Shown here in pieces: positions 36,739-45,239 of a stretch of DNA of 64,000 bases. The stretch covers positions 1 through 64,000 of the forward strand of contig NZ_CP035490.1 of assembly GCF_004135205.1 (NCBI RefSeq), in the 5' to 3' direction. The notes under the pieces were generated by a model. That model did no database searches. It was not told where the DNA came from and saw only the letters and a list, made by a program, of their open reading frames with translations. A program made the translations under genes and the position numbers. How positions within the stretch are numbered: position 1 is the first letter of the stretch; the number at the start of each line of letters is the position of its first letter. This stretch comes from Hahella sp. KA22. GTDB taxonomy: Bacteria; Pseudomonadota; Gammaproteobacteria; Pseudomonadales; Oleiphilaceae.

Positions 36739-37110
36739 ATGATCAGCCATATCGACCATATTGTTCTCACCGTTGCGGACATTGAGCGTTCCGTTGCGTT
36801 TTATCAGCGCGTCCTGCAGATGGAGCCTGTCACCTTCGCCGCGGGACGCCGCGCATTGAAATTCGGCATGCAGAAAATCAACCTGCAGACCCTGGGACAG
36901 GAAACCCGCAATCGCGCGGGCGTCGGCTCCGGAGACTTGTGCCTGATTACCCAGTGGAAACTGGAAGACGTCATCGCCCACCTGCAAGCGGAGCAGGTCG
37001 AAATATTGGAAGGCCCGGTCACCAAGAGTGGCGCCATGGGCGCGATTACTTCCGTCTATTTCAACGATCCGGACCTTAATCTGGTCGAAGTCAGCGTGTA
37101 CTCCCAATAG
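36739..37110 (+). CDS. VOC (glyoxalase/bleomycin-resistance) superfamily protein
   Basis: 123 residues. HIDHIVLTVADIERSVAFYQRVLQM is the opening motif, and FNDPDLNLVEVSVY closes the domain, with H4-H7 and the C-terminal glutamate as candidate metal ligands. It is close to proteins annotated as virulence protein or fosfomycin-like dioxygenase. The next gene begins seven bases downstream. Confidence 0.88.
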   Translation: MISHIDHIVLTVADIERSVAFYQRVLQMEPVTFAAGRRALKFGMQKINLQTLGQETRNRAGVGSGDLCLITQWKLEDVIAHLQAEQVEILEGPVTKSGAMGAITSVYFNDPDLNLVEVSVYSQ

Positions 37111-37116
37111 GCGCGA

Positions 37117-37572
37117 GTGGTGGAAGCTTACTTCAGCCTGTTTTTCATCGCCTTTCTGGCGGCGACGCTGGTGCCCGCCTACTCCGAAATCATGCTCGCC
37201 GGCCTACTCGCCACTGGCCACGATCCAGCCTTGTTGTGGGTGTTCGCCACGGTCGGCAATACCCTTGGCTCCGTCGTTAATTGGGTGTTGGGACGTTATC
37301 TTCTGCACTTCAAAGACCGACGCTGGTTTCCTTTCAAGGAGAAAAATCTGGGCCCCGCGCAGCGTTGGTTTCAACGTTATGGCGTGTGGTCCCTGCTCAT
37401 GGCATGGGCTCCGTTATTCGGCGACGCGTTAACCTTTATCGCCGGCCTCATGCGCATACGTCTGCCCATCTTTGTTTTCCTCACCTTCGCCGGCAAAGGG
37501 GCGCGCTACGCCATCATCGTGGGCCTGTTCGATCAGTTCGGCGCCTACTTCCAGAGCACAAACTGGTTCTGA
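37117..37572 (+). CDS. YqaA-type DedA-like membrane protein
   Basis: 151 residues with four hydrophobic segments. The opening YFSLFFIAFLAATLVPAYSEIMLAGLL and NTLGSVVNWVLGRYL match the YqaA family, and RWFQRYGVWSLLMAWAPLFGDALTFIAGLMR is the DedA-like core. It probably acts in lipid or envelope homeostasis. The start is GTG (37117 or 37120), seven bases after the VOC gene, so they are co-transcribed. Confidence 0.85.
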   Translation: MVEAYFSLFFIAFLAATLVPAYSEIMLAGLLATGHDPALLWVFATVGNTLGSVVNWVLGRYLLHFKDRRWFPFKEKNLGPAQRWFQRYGVWSLLMAWAPLFGDALTFIAGLMRIRLPIFVFLTFAGKGARYAIIVGLFDQFGAYFQSTNWF

Positions 37573-37672
37573 AGCGAGACGTCGCCATAATTCATCATTT
37601 TCCGCTAGGTTTTCGCCCGATTAAGTAGAGATAATGCCTCACTGATATCTCTGTCCTGACCTTCAGATACGC

Positions 37673-39226
37673 ATGCCGTCAAACGCCCTAACCGGAACAT
37701 CCTTGTTCAGCCCACCGCTTTATCGCGTTGGCGTTCGCGTTATTATCGCCGTTCTTTTCCTGTGGCTGTTCAGCCCCGTTCTCGCCTGGGTCTGGAACCA
37801 GATGCTGACGCCGGAGAACGAGTTCCATGTGATCGCCTGCCTGTTATTGGTCGGCGTGGCGATTCATGCCTATAGGAGAAAAGCGACTTCTGGCCACGGG
37901 CTGGCGTTTCATTGCCGCTTTATTCCTTTCGCTCTGCTGGCGACCAGCTGTTTGGCGTATCTGCTCAACGAATACATCACCGGCATTCATATCTTCTCCG
38001 CTACGCTAATGACCATCGCCGGTTACGGCCTGCTCGGCCTGTATGTCGTCCCCAGCCTGTGGCGCAGCGCGTTGATTCCTTGCGTATTGCTGATATTCGC
38101 ACTGCCCTTTGAAGGTTATCTGGATATTTACCTTGGCTTTCCCCTGCGCTTGCTGTGCGCCGATCTGGCTGGCGACTTACTCTCAGCGCTGGGCGCGCCG
38201 CCCATGTCCAATGAATCCATCATCCTGATTGAAAACAAAGCGGCGGTGGTGGATCTTGCCTGCAGCGGCCTGAAGGGAATCTGGGCCGGTATGATTTTTT
38301 TTCTGCTGCTCACCTGGCTGGAGCGCAAGGCGCTGTCCTGGCGTTGGTTAGCCGTCCTGATGCTGTTTATCGGCTCACTGATATTCTTCAACGCGCTGCG
38401 CATTACCGCACTGGTGTATACCGATCTGGCGCTGGATGCGCCGCATGTTGCGGATCATATTCATACCGCTCTGGGCGCGTTGGGATTCGTGCTGTCCTGC
38501 GCTCTGGCCTGGCTCGCTCTGACCTTGGCTCCGTCGCGTCCTCCGGCGGTCCAAAGCAATGCGCCATCATCTATCCCCCGGCTCTTTGGCGCCGCCTCGA
38601 CAGGACCGTCAGTTTGGCGTCATAAAGGGGAACTCGCCATTGCGGTTCTCCTGGTCCTGGCGCTGCTCAGCTACACGCCACACCCGAAACTGACGCTGGC
38701 TGACGTATCGGTCAACCTGCCGGCGCCGCCACAGTTCGCCGCGCAGGCTGCTCCCTTATCCGACATTGAAGCCGGATTTTTTGATCGTAACGCCGCCACC
38801 GCCCGCAAATACCACTTTTCCTGGCAAGGCATGCAGGGCAGTTTGATTCTGGTTCACAGCCGCTACTGGAAAGCCCAGCATGATCCCCGTAATTGCTATC
38901 GATCCCAGGGCGTCAGCATTGATGATGAGAAAACCTGGGTGCTGCCGGATCAAAGCGAGATTAAATATCTGCGCCTCGATCAAGGCGCCCACTCCGCATT
39001 CTATTGGTTTCAGTCCGCCGACAGGCAGACCGCGGATTACTCCTCCCGCGTCTTTTCCGCATGGAGTGAGCCGGAGCAATCCTGGGTGATGGTTTCCGTC
39101 GCCTGGAACAGCATGATTTCCCCCGACCTTGCGGCGCAGGCGACAGCTTTACTGCGCCAACATGTTCAACACATTCTGACCGGAACTGAGACTTCCGGCG
39201 CTGAACGGAGCGACAATGGAAAATAA
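37673..39226 (+). CDS. Exosortase with EpsI-like C-terminal domain (XrtO-like)
   Basis: 517 residues, inner-membrane transpeptidase-like sorting enzyme. Eight or so transmembrane helices fill residues 20-290. The catalytic residues are visible: C197 in LACSGLKG, R243 in NALRIT and H264 in HTALG. Residues ~330-510 form a soluble EpsI-like domain (RYWKAQHDPRNCYRSQGVSI, then WFQSADRQTADY). It overlaps the next gene by 11 bases, so it is coupled to the VIT/VWA protein, its likely dedicated substrate. The exact subfamily is uncertain. Confidence 0.88.
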   Translation: MPSNALTGTSLFSPPLYRVGVRVIIAVLFLWLFSPVLAWVWNQMLTPENEFHVIACLLLVGVAIHAYRRKATSGHGLAFHCRFIPFALLATSCLAYLLNEYITGIHIFSATLMTIAGYGLLGLYVVPSLWRSALIPCVLLIFALPFEGYLDIYLGFPLRLLCADLAGDLLSALGAPPMSNESIILIENKAAVVDLACSGLKGIWAGMIFFLLLTWLERKALSWRWLAVLMLFIGSLIFFNALRITALVYTDLALDAPHVADHIHTALGALGFVLSCALAWLALTLAPSRPPAVQSNAPSSIPRLFGAASTGPSVWRHKGELAIAVLLVLALLSYTPHPKLTLADVSVNLPAPPQFAAQAAPLSDIEAGFFDRNAATARKYHFSWQGMQGSLILVHSRYWKAQHDPRNCYRSQGVSIDDEKTWVLPDQSEIKYLRLDQGAHSAFYWFQSADRQTADYSSRVFSAWSEPEQSWVMVSVAWNSMISPDLAAQATALLRQHVQHILTGTETSGAERSDNGK

Positions 39227-42011
39227 GAAGTTACCTGTGTGGCGAGCAGTTTGCTGCTACCTCCTGTTCTGGTTCTGGAACCTGACCTACGCTGTTCTTG
39301 CGGGCATCCTGATCATTCCTCACTTCACAATGCCCGCCATCACCGGAGCCTTCATCGGGCTACACAGCGGGTTCTCAGCATTGTTCGCCACCCTGTTGGT
39401 AGCGATACCCGCGCTCTGTATCGGTCTGGGGTTCACGCGATTCCGGAAAAATCCCACCGCGCTGATAAAACTGTTTTACGGCGTGGAAATGCCCATCATC
39501 TTTATCATGCTGAGCACGATGTTCCTGCTGCGCGAACTGAATCCAGGCGTCACGCATGTGCTGATCAATATCCTAGTCGCGCTCTTCGCCTATCTCGCCT
39601 GCCTGTGGGGCGGAGTCCACACCCGTTTCCCCTCGTGGCTGCGACTCTGTCTCGCCATGACCATGCTGTTGACCGGTCTGTATTGCGCGTTGCTGCTCGC
39701 GCCGTTCTTTCTTCCCGCCACTGCGGGATTCTTCGAATTACTGGGAGAGATCAACCTGCGCCACATGGGTAATATTTTTAACTATCTACTCCTCCTGGTA
39801 GCGCTGGTATGCGGCCTGTCGACGTGCGTGGTCTTTCTGGCGCTCCCCTTTATGCTGATTTTCCTTTACCTCCGGGAATTTCTGCGTGAATGGCGCATCG
39901 CGGACGCCAGTCTTGGGAGCGCCAAAGCCAGCGCCATCGCAGCGGGAATACTGGGGCTGAACGCCATCCTGTTCGCCGTCCTGAATCAGCAGCCGCAACA
40001 GGAAGCATTTGAACGCATGGCGTTTCTGGATCAGCAATTCAGACCTGGCGACACGATCCCCAGTATCCCCCGAGAAGAGCACGACGCCCTGCGCAAAGGA
40101 CTGATCAACGCCTATCTGGCGCCCTATCGTTATCTATCAACTACAGAGAGAAACGGCGCCGTGTATAACGCTTACCTGGGCGCTTTTGACGATGCGGACC
40201 ATGCTTTGGCGAAAGGGTCTCAAGCCATCTTCAACTTTTTGGCGACGCCCTTTCTTTACGATGGCGCCTACTTCCGCGAGGATAAAGAGCGCGCCGCCCG
40301 TTACTACCAAAAGTTCTTTGATCAGCCTATCGAAAAAGGAGAACCAGAGGCGATTCTAAACGCCCTCAAAGCCACCTTCGACCGGGGCCGCTCCGTCGCG
40401 GGACTGGTGGATGCGCTAAACCAACATGTGTTGATCACTAACATGGCGATCACTGTCGAGCCGCAAGACGACAGCGCACGCATTCGCATAGTGCAAACCC
40501 TGGAGAACCAGACCTATGATAATCATGAGGTCACATTCCATTTCAGTCTGCCGGAAGAGACCGCGCTGACAGGCCTATGGCTGAGCGACGATGCGGAAGA
40601 TCTGGACAAGTTTGTTTACGCTGTGGCGCCTCGCGGCGCGGCGCAACAGGTTTACAACGACGAAGTGAGTCGACGCATCGACCCCTCTTTGCTGGAGCAG
40701 GTCGGCCCTCGCCAATATCGCCTGCGCGCTTTTCCCGTTCCGCCTCGTAGCGCCCTGTACAATCGCTCCATGGGCCTGCGCCTGGGTACGGACTACGAGG
40801 TCAAACCGATGTATTTAACGTTGGAGTATAAAACCACCATGGACGACCAAGGCGCCTGGCCGTTGCCTCAGCTGCTGGAAAAGCGCAACGCCTATTGGAG
40901 CGATCAGACTCAACGTACTTTGAACGACCAACCACTCCATACTGAAAAGGATGCGTGGCTTCCCGCTACCGCGCCGATGTCAGCGACCGCCCCGCGCAAT
41001 CAGCATGACGCCGTCGTCGCTGGCCAGCGCGTTCGCGCCGTTCCCCGCACCGGCGCTGATGCGCAATGGGATATCCAGGCATCAACGACGCCATACGCCA
41101 TTCTTATCGATGGCTCCTACAGCATGGGCGAGCAGACGGAAAATGTAGCGGCAGCGTTGAAGCAACTACAACAACTCGATATCGCCCACGAAATTTTTCT
41201 GTGCCATACACGCTGCCAGCCCATGAAAAACCTGCCGGCAGCCGAAGAGTTTTATGGCGACAGTCTGCCCATGAACCAGTTAGCCGTCTGGCGTAGAAAC
41301 GCTAAGCAGGATTATGACGCGGTGATGCTGCTGACCGACGCCGGCAGCTATGAACAGGAGTCCCAGGTCTCATTCAAAGCCACCCAGATGCCGCCTGTAT
41401 GGCTGGTTCACCTGGGCGGCGCTCTGGCTTACGCCTATCACGACCAGACACTGGATCTGCTTAAACAGAGCCATGGCGGCGTGGCCCAGTCGCTACAGGA
41501 GGCGATCGTCGCCCACCAGTTGCGGCAAGGACGAACGGAAGACGGCTTGTTCGCCATCACCCCTCACTACCTTTGGTACACGGATGAAAACACAAGCGCC
41601 GAGGCGGATAAAAACGGCGCGCAAAGCGGGGAGGACTTCTTCTCCGCTATCGCCGCGCGCCGCTGGCTGGAGTATCTGGCGCAGAGCCGCGACACCACTG
41701 ATGTCCAGGTGCTGGACCAATTGCACGCCATCGCCAAAGCAGAACACATGGTGACGGACTATTCTTCCATGATTGTGCTGGTGGAAGAGCGTCAGAAAAA
41801 AGCGCTGGAAGAAGCAGAGCAAAAGGCGGATCGGTTCGATCGCGAAGTGGAGACCGGTCAGGAAGATTTCAGCGCCCCCATGGATATGTTCAGCGCGTCT
41901 CCGGTTCCTGAGCCTGAAGAGTGGCTGCTGCTGGGACTGGCAGGTCTGATGCTGGCGTTCGCCACCCTGCATCGCAGACGCAAGTTCACGCTGCAGCCCG
42001 CCAGTCTTTAA
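39216..42011 (+). CDS. PEP-CTERM integral membrane protein with VIT and VWA domains
   Basis: 931 residues. About seven transmembrane helices occupy residues 10-260. A VIT-type domain follows near 400-530 (VLITNMAITVEPQDDS, NHEVTFHFSLPEE), then a VWA domain near residue 630 with the MIDAS DGSYSMG. The C-terminus VPEPEEWLLLGLAGLMLAF and then HRRRKF is a clear PEP-CTERM sorting tail. It resembles the PEP-CTERM family integral membrane proteins found beside a dedicated exosortase. A terminator follows at 42018. The function of such pairs is not known. Confidence 0.85.
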   Translation: MENKKLPVWRAVCCYLLFWFWNLTYAVLAGILIIPHFTMPAITGAFIGLHSGFSALFATLLVAIPALCIGLGFTRFRKNPTALIKLFYGVEMPIIFIMLSTMFLLRELNPGVTHVLINILVALFAYLACLWGGVHTRFPSWLRLCLAMTMLLTGLYCALLLAPFFLPATAGFFELLGEINLRHMGNIFNYLLLLVALVCGLSTCVVFLALPFMLIFLYLREFLREWRIADASLGSAKASAIAAGILGLNAILFAVLNQQPQQEAFERMAFLDQQFRPGDTIPSIPREEHDALRKGLINAYLAPYRYLSTTERNGAVYNAYLGAFDDADHALAKGSQAIFNFLATPFLYDGAYFREDKERAARYYQKFFDQPIEKGEPEAILNALKATFDRGRSVAGLVDALNQHVLITNMAITVEPQDDSARIRIVQTLENQTYDNHEVTFHFSLPEETALTGLWLSDDAEDLDKFVYAVAPRGAAQQVYNDEVSRRIDPSLLEQVGPRQYRLRAFPVPPRSALYNRSMGLRLGTDYEVKPMYLTLEYKTTMDDQGAWPLPQLLEKRNAYWSDQTQRTLNDQPLHTEKDAWLPATAPMSATAPRNQHDAVVAGQRVRAVPRTGADAQWDIQASTTPYAILIDGSYSMGEQTENVAAALKQLQQLDIAHEIFLCHTRCQPMKNLPAAEEFYGDSLPMNQLAVWRRNAKQDYDAVMLLTDAGSYEQESQVSFKATQMPPVWLVHLGGALAYAYHDQTLDLLKQSHGGVAQSLQEAIVAHQLRQGRTEDGLFAITPHYLWYTDENTSAEADKNGAQSGEDFFSAIAARRWLEYLAQSRDTTDVQVLDQLHAIAKAEHMVTDYSSMIVLVEERQKKALEEAEQKADRFDREVETGQEDFSAPMDMFSASPVPEPEEWLLLGLAGLMLAFATLHRRRKFTLQPASL

Positions 42012-42017
42012 ATCGAA

Positions 42018-42046
42018 AACGCCCGGCTAATCCCGGGCGTTCTTTT
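42018..42046 (+). terminator. Rho-independent terminator after the exosortase pair
   Basis: AACGCCCGG (42018-42026) pairs with CCGGGCGTT (42033-42041), followed by CTTTTAT. It is six bases after the VIT/VWA gene. Confidence 0.85.
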
Positions 42047-42070
42047 ATATTGCGAACAAGTTTTATTTGA

Positions 42071-42532
42071 TCAATACGGCAGCAACATGCCAACGCCAAA
42101 CAACAAACCAATCACGACAACCAACACCAGCAGCGAAATACCAAACGCCGCCCAATTCGAGATCATGGAGCCGCCATTCGCCATATGATGTTCGACATCA
42201 TCTCCCTGGTACTTTTTGGCGATCTGCATCATCGCCACCAACTGTACGACGGTGAACACCACGTTGACGCCAGGAATATCCGGCACAAAGAAAGCCAATC
42301 CGAAGACCACAACCAGCGCCAAAAATGAGAAGACCAACGCGTTGCGGGCCATGTCTTCCCGACCAAGCTGCTTGAAGTTGTGAGAAAGGATAATACCGCC
42401 GGCCAAAATAGTGCCGAAGAACGTCGCCAGCCCTACTGCAGGCAACTTATACAGGCGGTAATCGCCGACGGGCTTCCGGCTATTGCGGCCGTCAATAAGG
42501 GAGGATTCCGGGGTTTTATATACTTCTTCCAT
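42071..42532 (-). CDS. Membrane protein of unknown function
   Basis: 153 residues from the ATG complementary to 42530-42532, which has TTTTGGAG upstream; an ATG 24 bases earlier is less likely. The N-terminal 30 residues are polar (MEEVYKTPESSLIDGRNSRKP). Then come four hydrophobic segments: LPAVGLATFFGTILAGGII, ALVFSFLALVVVFGLAFFV, VNVVFTVVQLVAMM and WAAFGISLLVLVVVIGLLFGVG. I do not recognise a family. It is convergent with the exosortase operon, and repeat copy 1 lies upstream of it. Confidence 0.7.
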   Translation of the reverse strand: MEEVYKTPESSLIDGRNSRKPVGDYRLYKLPAVGLATFFGTILAGGIILSHNFKQLGREDMARNALVFSFLALVVVFGLAFFVPDIPGVNVVFTVVQLVAMMQIAKKYQGDDVEHHMANGGSMISNWAAFGISLLVLVVVIGLLFGVGMLLPY

Positions 42533-42680
42533 TATCTGCTCCAAAACTCTATGCATGAAAAGGTTGGCGCTGGGAGCAATGGAGGGTGACGCCCATTGCG
42601 CGCCAAAGAAATGAAAGCGATGAAAGTGGCGAAAACCCGTCGTGGGAAAATAAAAACGCCCCGATTAAAGAGGCCAAACA

Positions 42681-42827
42681 TTAACATGGCAATGATATTG
42701 GCATGTTAATCATCAGGCGCATGGACGCGCCTGCGCGGCGTTAAGCCGCGGGAGACAGGGCCTGACATGTGCAGGCCCTGTCGTTGCAGACAAATAGAAG
42801 GAAGCTATTTGTCTACCTGATTAATAA
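42681..42827 (+). repeat. Five-hairpin dispersed repeat, copy 1
   Basis: A 147 bp unit of five successive inverted repeats: TTAACATG/CATGTTAA, CAGGCGC/GCGCCTG, CGCGGC/GCCGCG, CAGGGCCTG/CAGGCCCTG and AGACAAATAG/CTATTTGTCT. It differs from copy 2 (44908-45054) at two positions and is in the same direction. It is intergenic and abuts the lysE terminator. Confidence 0.95.
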
Positions 42828-42847
42828 AAAAAACCGGCCGAAGCCGG
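42826..42847 (-). terminator. Rho-independent terminator of the lysE-type gene
   Basis: On the minus strand CCGGC-TTCG-GCCGG is a stem with a stable UUCG loop, followed by eight T. It lies 18 bases after the lysE-type gene ending at 42865. Confidence 0.88.
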
Positions 42848-42864
42848 GTGCAAGATAGGGTAGG

Positions 42865-43461
42865 TCAACCCAGGAGTAACCAGACGCCGACAACGATCAA
42901 CCCGCCGCCGAACAAAACCGCCTGCACATGCTGGCCAAGGCCGCCAGTCAGTCGTTTCACCAGCACCGCGCCAGCAGCGATCCAGGCAAGATGAGTACAG
43001 ATATTAAGACAGGCCAGCATCGCCGCCAGCCATAGCGCCCGCGCCGTCGCCTCTTCGCCCTGAGCGCCAAACAAAGAAAACATCAGGACCACCATCACCC
43101 ACCCTTTGGCGTTGAGCAGTTGGATAATCAGGCCATCTTTGAAGCCAAGCTTTTTGGGAGCGGTCGGGTCTCCAGACAGCGCCGGACGGAAAAAACAGTA
43201 CCCCAGATAGAACAGGTAACAGGCGCCGGCGGTGCGCAGAATGGCGTAGCTCTGCGGATACTCCTGCATCACCGCTCCCAGGCCAAACCCCACCAGCAAC
43301 GATTTAAGAAGAAACACCAGATCGATTCCCGCCATCAAGGGCAATGAGCGCTTAACGCCCAACTGCGCGCCGGAAGCGGCGAACACCACATTGGCGGGGC
43401 CGGGACTGAATACAAGGGGGAACATGACGGCCAGCCAGGCCGCAATAAAGCTTAACGACAT
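42865..43461 (-). CDS. LysE-family exporter
   Basis: 198 residues from the ATG complementary to 43459-43461, which has GGAAG upstream; an ATG 39 bases earlier adds a non-homologous stretch. The first helix has the family signature FPLVFSPGPANVVFAASGAQLGVKRSLPLMAGIDL, followed by ILRTAGACYLFYLGYCFF and LLNAKGWVMVVLMFSLFG. It probably exports amino acids or similar. The AraC gene lies immediately upstream on the same strand and is the likely regulator. Confidence 0.9.
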   Translation of the reverse strand: MSLSFIAAWLAVMFPLVFSPGPANVVFAASGAQLGVKRSLPLMAGIDLVFLLKSLLVGFGLGAVMQEYPQSYAILRTAGACYLFYLGYCFFRPALSGDPTAPKKLGFKDGLIIQLLNAKGWVMVVLMFSLFGAQGEEATARALWLAAMLACLNICTHLAWIAAGAVLVKRLTGGLGQHVQAVLFGGGLIVVGVWLLLG

Positions 43462-43528
43462 AGGTTTACTTCCTGCATTGACTCCAAAGCCGGCCTCCAC
43501 AATTTTGCGGAGCGGCCAACAACGAGAT

Positions 43529-44374
43529 CTAATCTATGACGAGAGGGCTTTGTGGTTCTTGTACGAAATTGCGTTTGGCGAAACTGCCGGGGGTCACGCC
43601 GTACACTCGCTTGAAATTGCGATGCAGATGACTTTGATCGAAGAAACCGCATTCCAAAGCCGCCGTCAGCGGCTCCATACCGGCCTCCATCAGCCGTTTG
43701 GCTTCACGGGTTTTCAGCAATATCAGAAATTGATGAGGGGTCAACGCAAAGCGTTGCTTGAAGGCGCGAATCAACTGAAAGCGGCTCATGCCGGTCAGCC
43801 CCGCCAACTCTTCCAGGGCGACATTGCGACGCCAGTGGTCGTGCAGGTAATCGCGAATCCGAAGACAACCTTGCAGGTCCTGAGCGCGCTTCGTCTCTAC
43901 TTCGCCGCCATCGCCATGGCGCTGGAAAAGCTGATGCAGCGCTGCTGTCAGTAATGAATCCTGAGCCAGAGAAAAACTCTCTGTCTCCAACGCCTGATGC
44001 AGTTCCAGCAACAACGAGAAGACAGCAGGATCGTCAACCACCGGCCCCCGTAGAAAGGGCGAGAAACCATTACGATGCTCACGCAGCGTTTCCCGCAGCA
44101 AGGCTTCTTCGAAATAGAACATGCGATAGCGCCAGCCGCCATCGCTGGCGGCGAAGCCGGTATGCGGCTCTGCAGGATTGATGGCGACGATCTGGCCACA
44201 GGGAATCACCACTTTATCGCCGCGATAATCCAGTCCCTCAGCGCCTTGCAGAATAACGCCCACGGCAAGCTGGTCATGCCAGTGTTTGCTAAATGAGAAA
44301 CGGTTAAACGCGGCGGAAAGCAACTCTACGCCCTGCACGCGGGGACTTTCCCACAAACGGGAGTATTCTTTCAC
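43529..44374 (-). CDS. AraC-family transcriptional regulator
   Basis: 281 residues. The N-terminal cupin-like sensing domain (KHWHDQLAVGVILQGAEGLDYRGDKVVIPCGQIVAINPAEPHTGF) precedes a double helix-turn-helix: ALEELAGLTGMSRFQLIRAFKQRFALTPHQFLILLKTREAKRLM and ECGFFDQSHLHRNFKRVYGVTPGSF. It is placed between a small membrane protein gene (4-base overlap upstream) and the lysE-type gene, which it probably controls. Confidence 0.92.
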   Translation of the reverse strand: MKEYSRLWESPRVQGVELLSAAFNRFSFSKHWHDQLAVGVILQGAEGLDYRGDKVVIPCGQIVAINPAEPHTGFAASDGGWRYRMFYFEEALLRETLREHRNGFSPFLRGPVVDDPAVFSLLLELHQALETESFSLAQDSLLTAALHQLFQRHGDGGEVETKRAQDLQGCLRIRDYLHDHWRRNVALEELAGLTGMSRFQLIRAFKQRFALTPHQFLILLKTREAKRLMEAGMEPLTAALECGFFDQSHLHRNFKRVYGVTPGSFAKRNFVQEPQSPLVID

Positions 44375-44775
44375 TTGGGCGCCTTATTGCGCCGTGACAA
44401 GGCGTCGTAGATCACGCCGGCAATCGCGCCGCACGCCAGAGCGCCGGCCAACGCATAAATGCCCAACAACAGATACATCAAACCTCCCCCCGCCACGCTG
44501 GCCGCCGCCGAAGCGCTGCGCTTCCAGGCGGGGGCAATAAAGGTCGCGGCGACAACCGCGCAAGCGCCCACCAACCCGGCGCAGACAAACCTTACCTGTC
44601 CCGGCCAAGCGTCCCAGCCTTCCGCCAGACAATCGCCCCCGCCATACATTTCAGGATCACATCCCCACTCGACGCGCAGGTTGTAGTAGATAAGCGCCAG
44701 TAACGCGCCATAGAGGACACCGGCCACCCAGGCCAGCGGCGTACAGAGAATACGAACAATCGCAGTAGCGTTCAC
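44371..44775 (-). CDS. Small membrane protein of unknown function
   Basis: 134 residues with four hydrophobic segments: IVRILCTPLAWVAGVLYGALLALIYY, FVCAGLVGACAVVAATFIA, SVAGGGLMYLLLGIYAL and ALACGAIAGVIYDAL. A cysteine-containing loop (WGCDPEMYGGGDCLAEGWD) follows helix 1. Unrecognised. Its stop overlaps the AraC start by four bases, so the two are co-translated. Confidence 0.7.
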   Translation of the reverse strand: MNATAIVRILCTPLAWVAGVLYGALLALIYYNLRVEWGCDPEMYGGGDCLAEGWDAWPGQVRFVCAGLVGACAVVAATFIAPAWKRSASAAASVAGGGLMYLLLGIYALAGALACGAIAGVIYDALSRRNKAPK

Positions 44776-44907
44776 ATCACATCCTTTTCAGGCAGGTCCT
44801 TTCGACGCTTAACGCTTCCAAGGTTAAGTTTGCTAAAGATGTAAATCTCCGGCGGTAAAGTCAATACGCTCCCGCCACGCCGGTCGTCATTCACTGGGCG
44901 CGAGATA
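44776..44907. other. Upstream region of the membrane protein/araC unit
   Basis: 132 bp before repeat copy 2. It should carry the leftward promoter; no operator or structured RNA stands out. The rest of this 464 bp gap is repeat copy 2 (44908-45054) and 185 bp of cobW leader without a B12 box. Confidence 0.4.
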
Positions 44908-45054
44908 TTAACATGGCAATGATATTGGCATGTTAATCATCAGGCGCATGGACGCGCCTGCGCGGCGTTAAGCCGCGGGAGACAGGGCCTGACATATGCA
45001 GGCCCTGTCGTTGCAGACAAATAGAAGGAAGCTATTTGTCTGCCTGATTAATAA
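44908..45054 (+). repeat. Five-hairpin dispersed repeat, copy 2
   Basis: 147 bp, same orientation and hairpin series as copy 1. The two differences are in the loop of hairpin 4 (ACATATG for ACATGTG) and next to hairpin 5 (CTGCCTG for CTACCTG). Copies 1 and 2 are direct repeats flanking the lysE/araC/membrane-protein block. Confidence 0.95.
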
Positions 45055-45239
45055 TAACGCGCAGCAAACGCTACCCGCTGTCCGGCTTGTCTCCATACGC
45101 ATTTATTCCTCTGGCGATCCGCGCTCACCCACTCTAAGAGGATGAAAATCCGGGAGATTTGGCGCAGAATGCGGCAGATTAATCGAGGCGCCGGAGTTCG
45201 CGCCGCCGCATCTTAAGGAACACTGCAAGAGGCCCCAAC

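Noticed and set aside
45055-45239. A cobalamin riboswitch before cobW
   Set aside because: No CCCGCAACGG core or B12-box arrangement is present on either strand.
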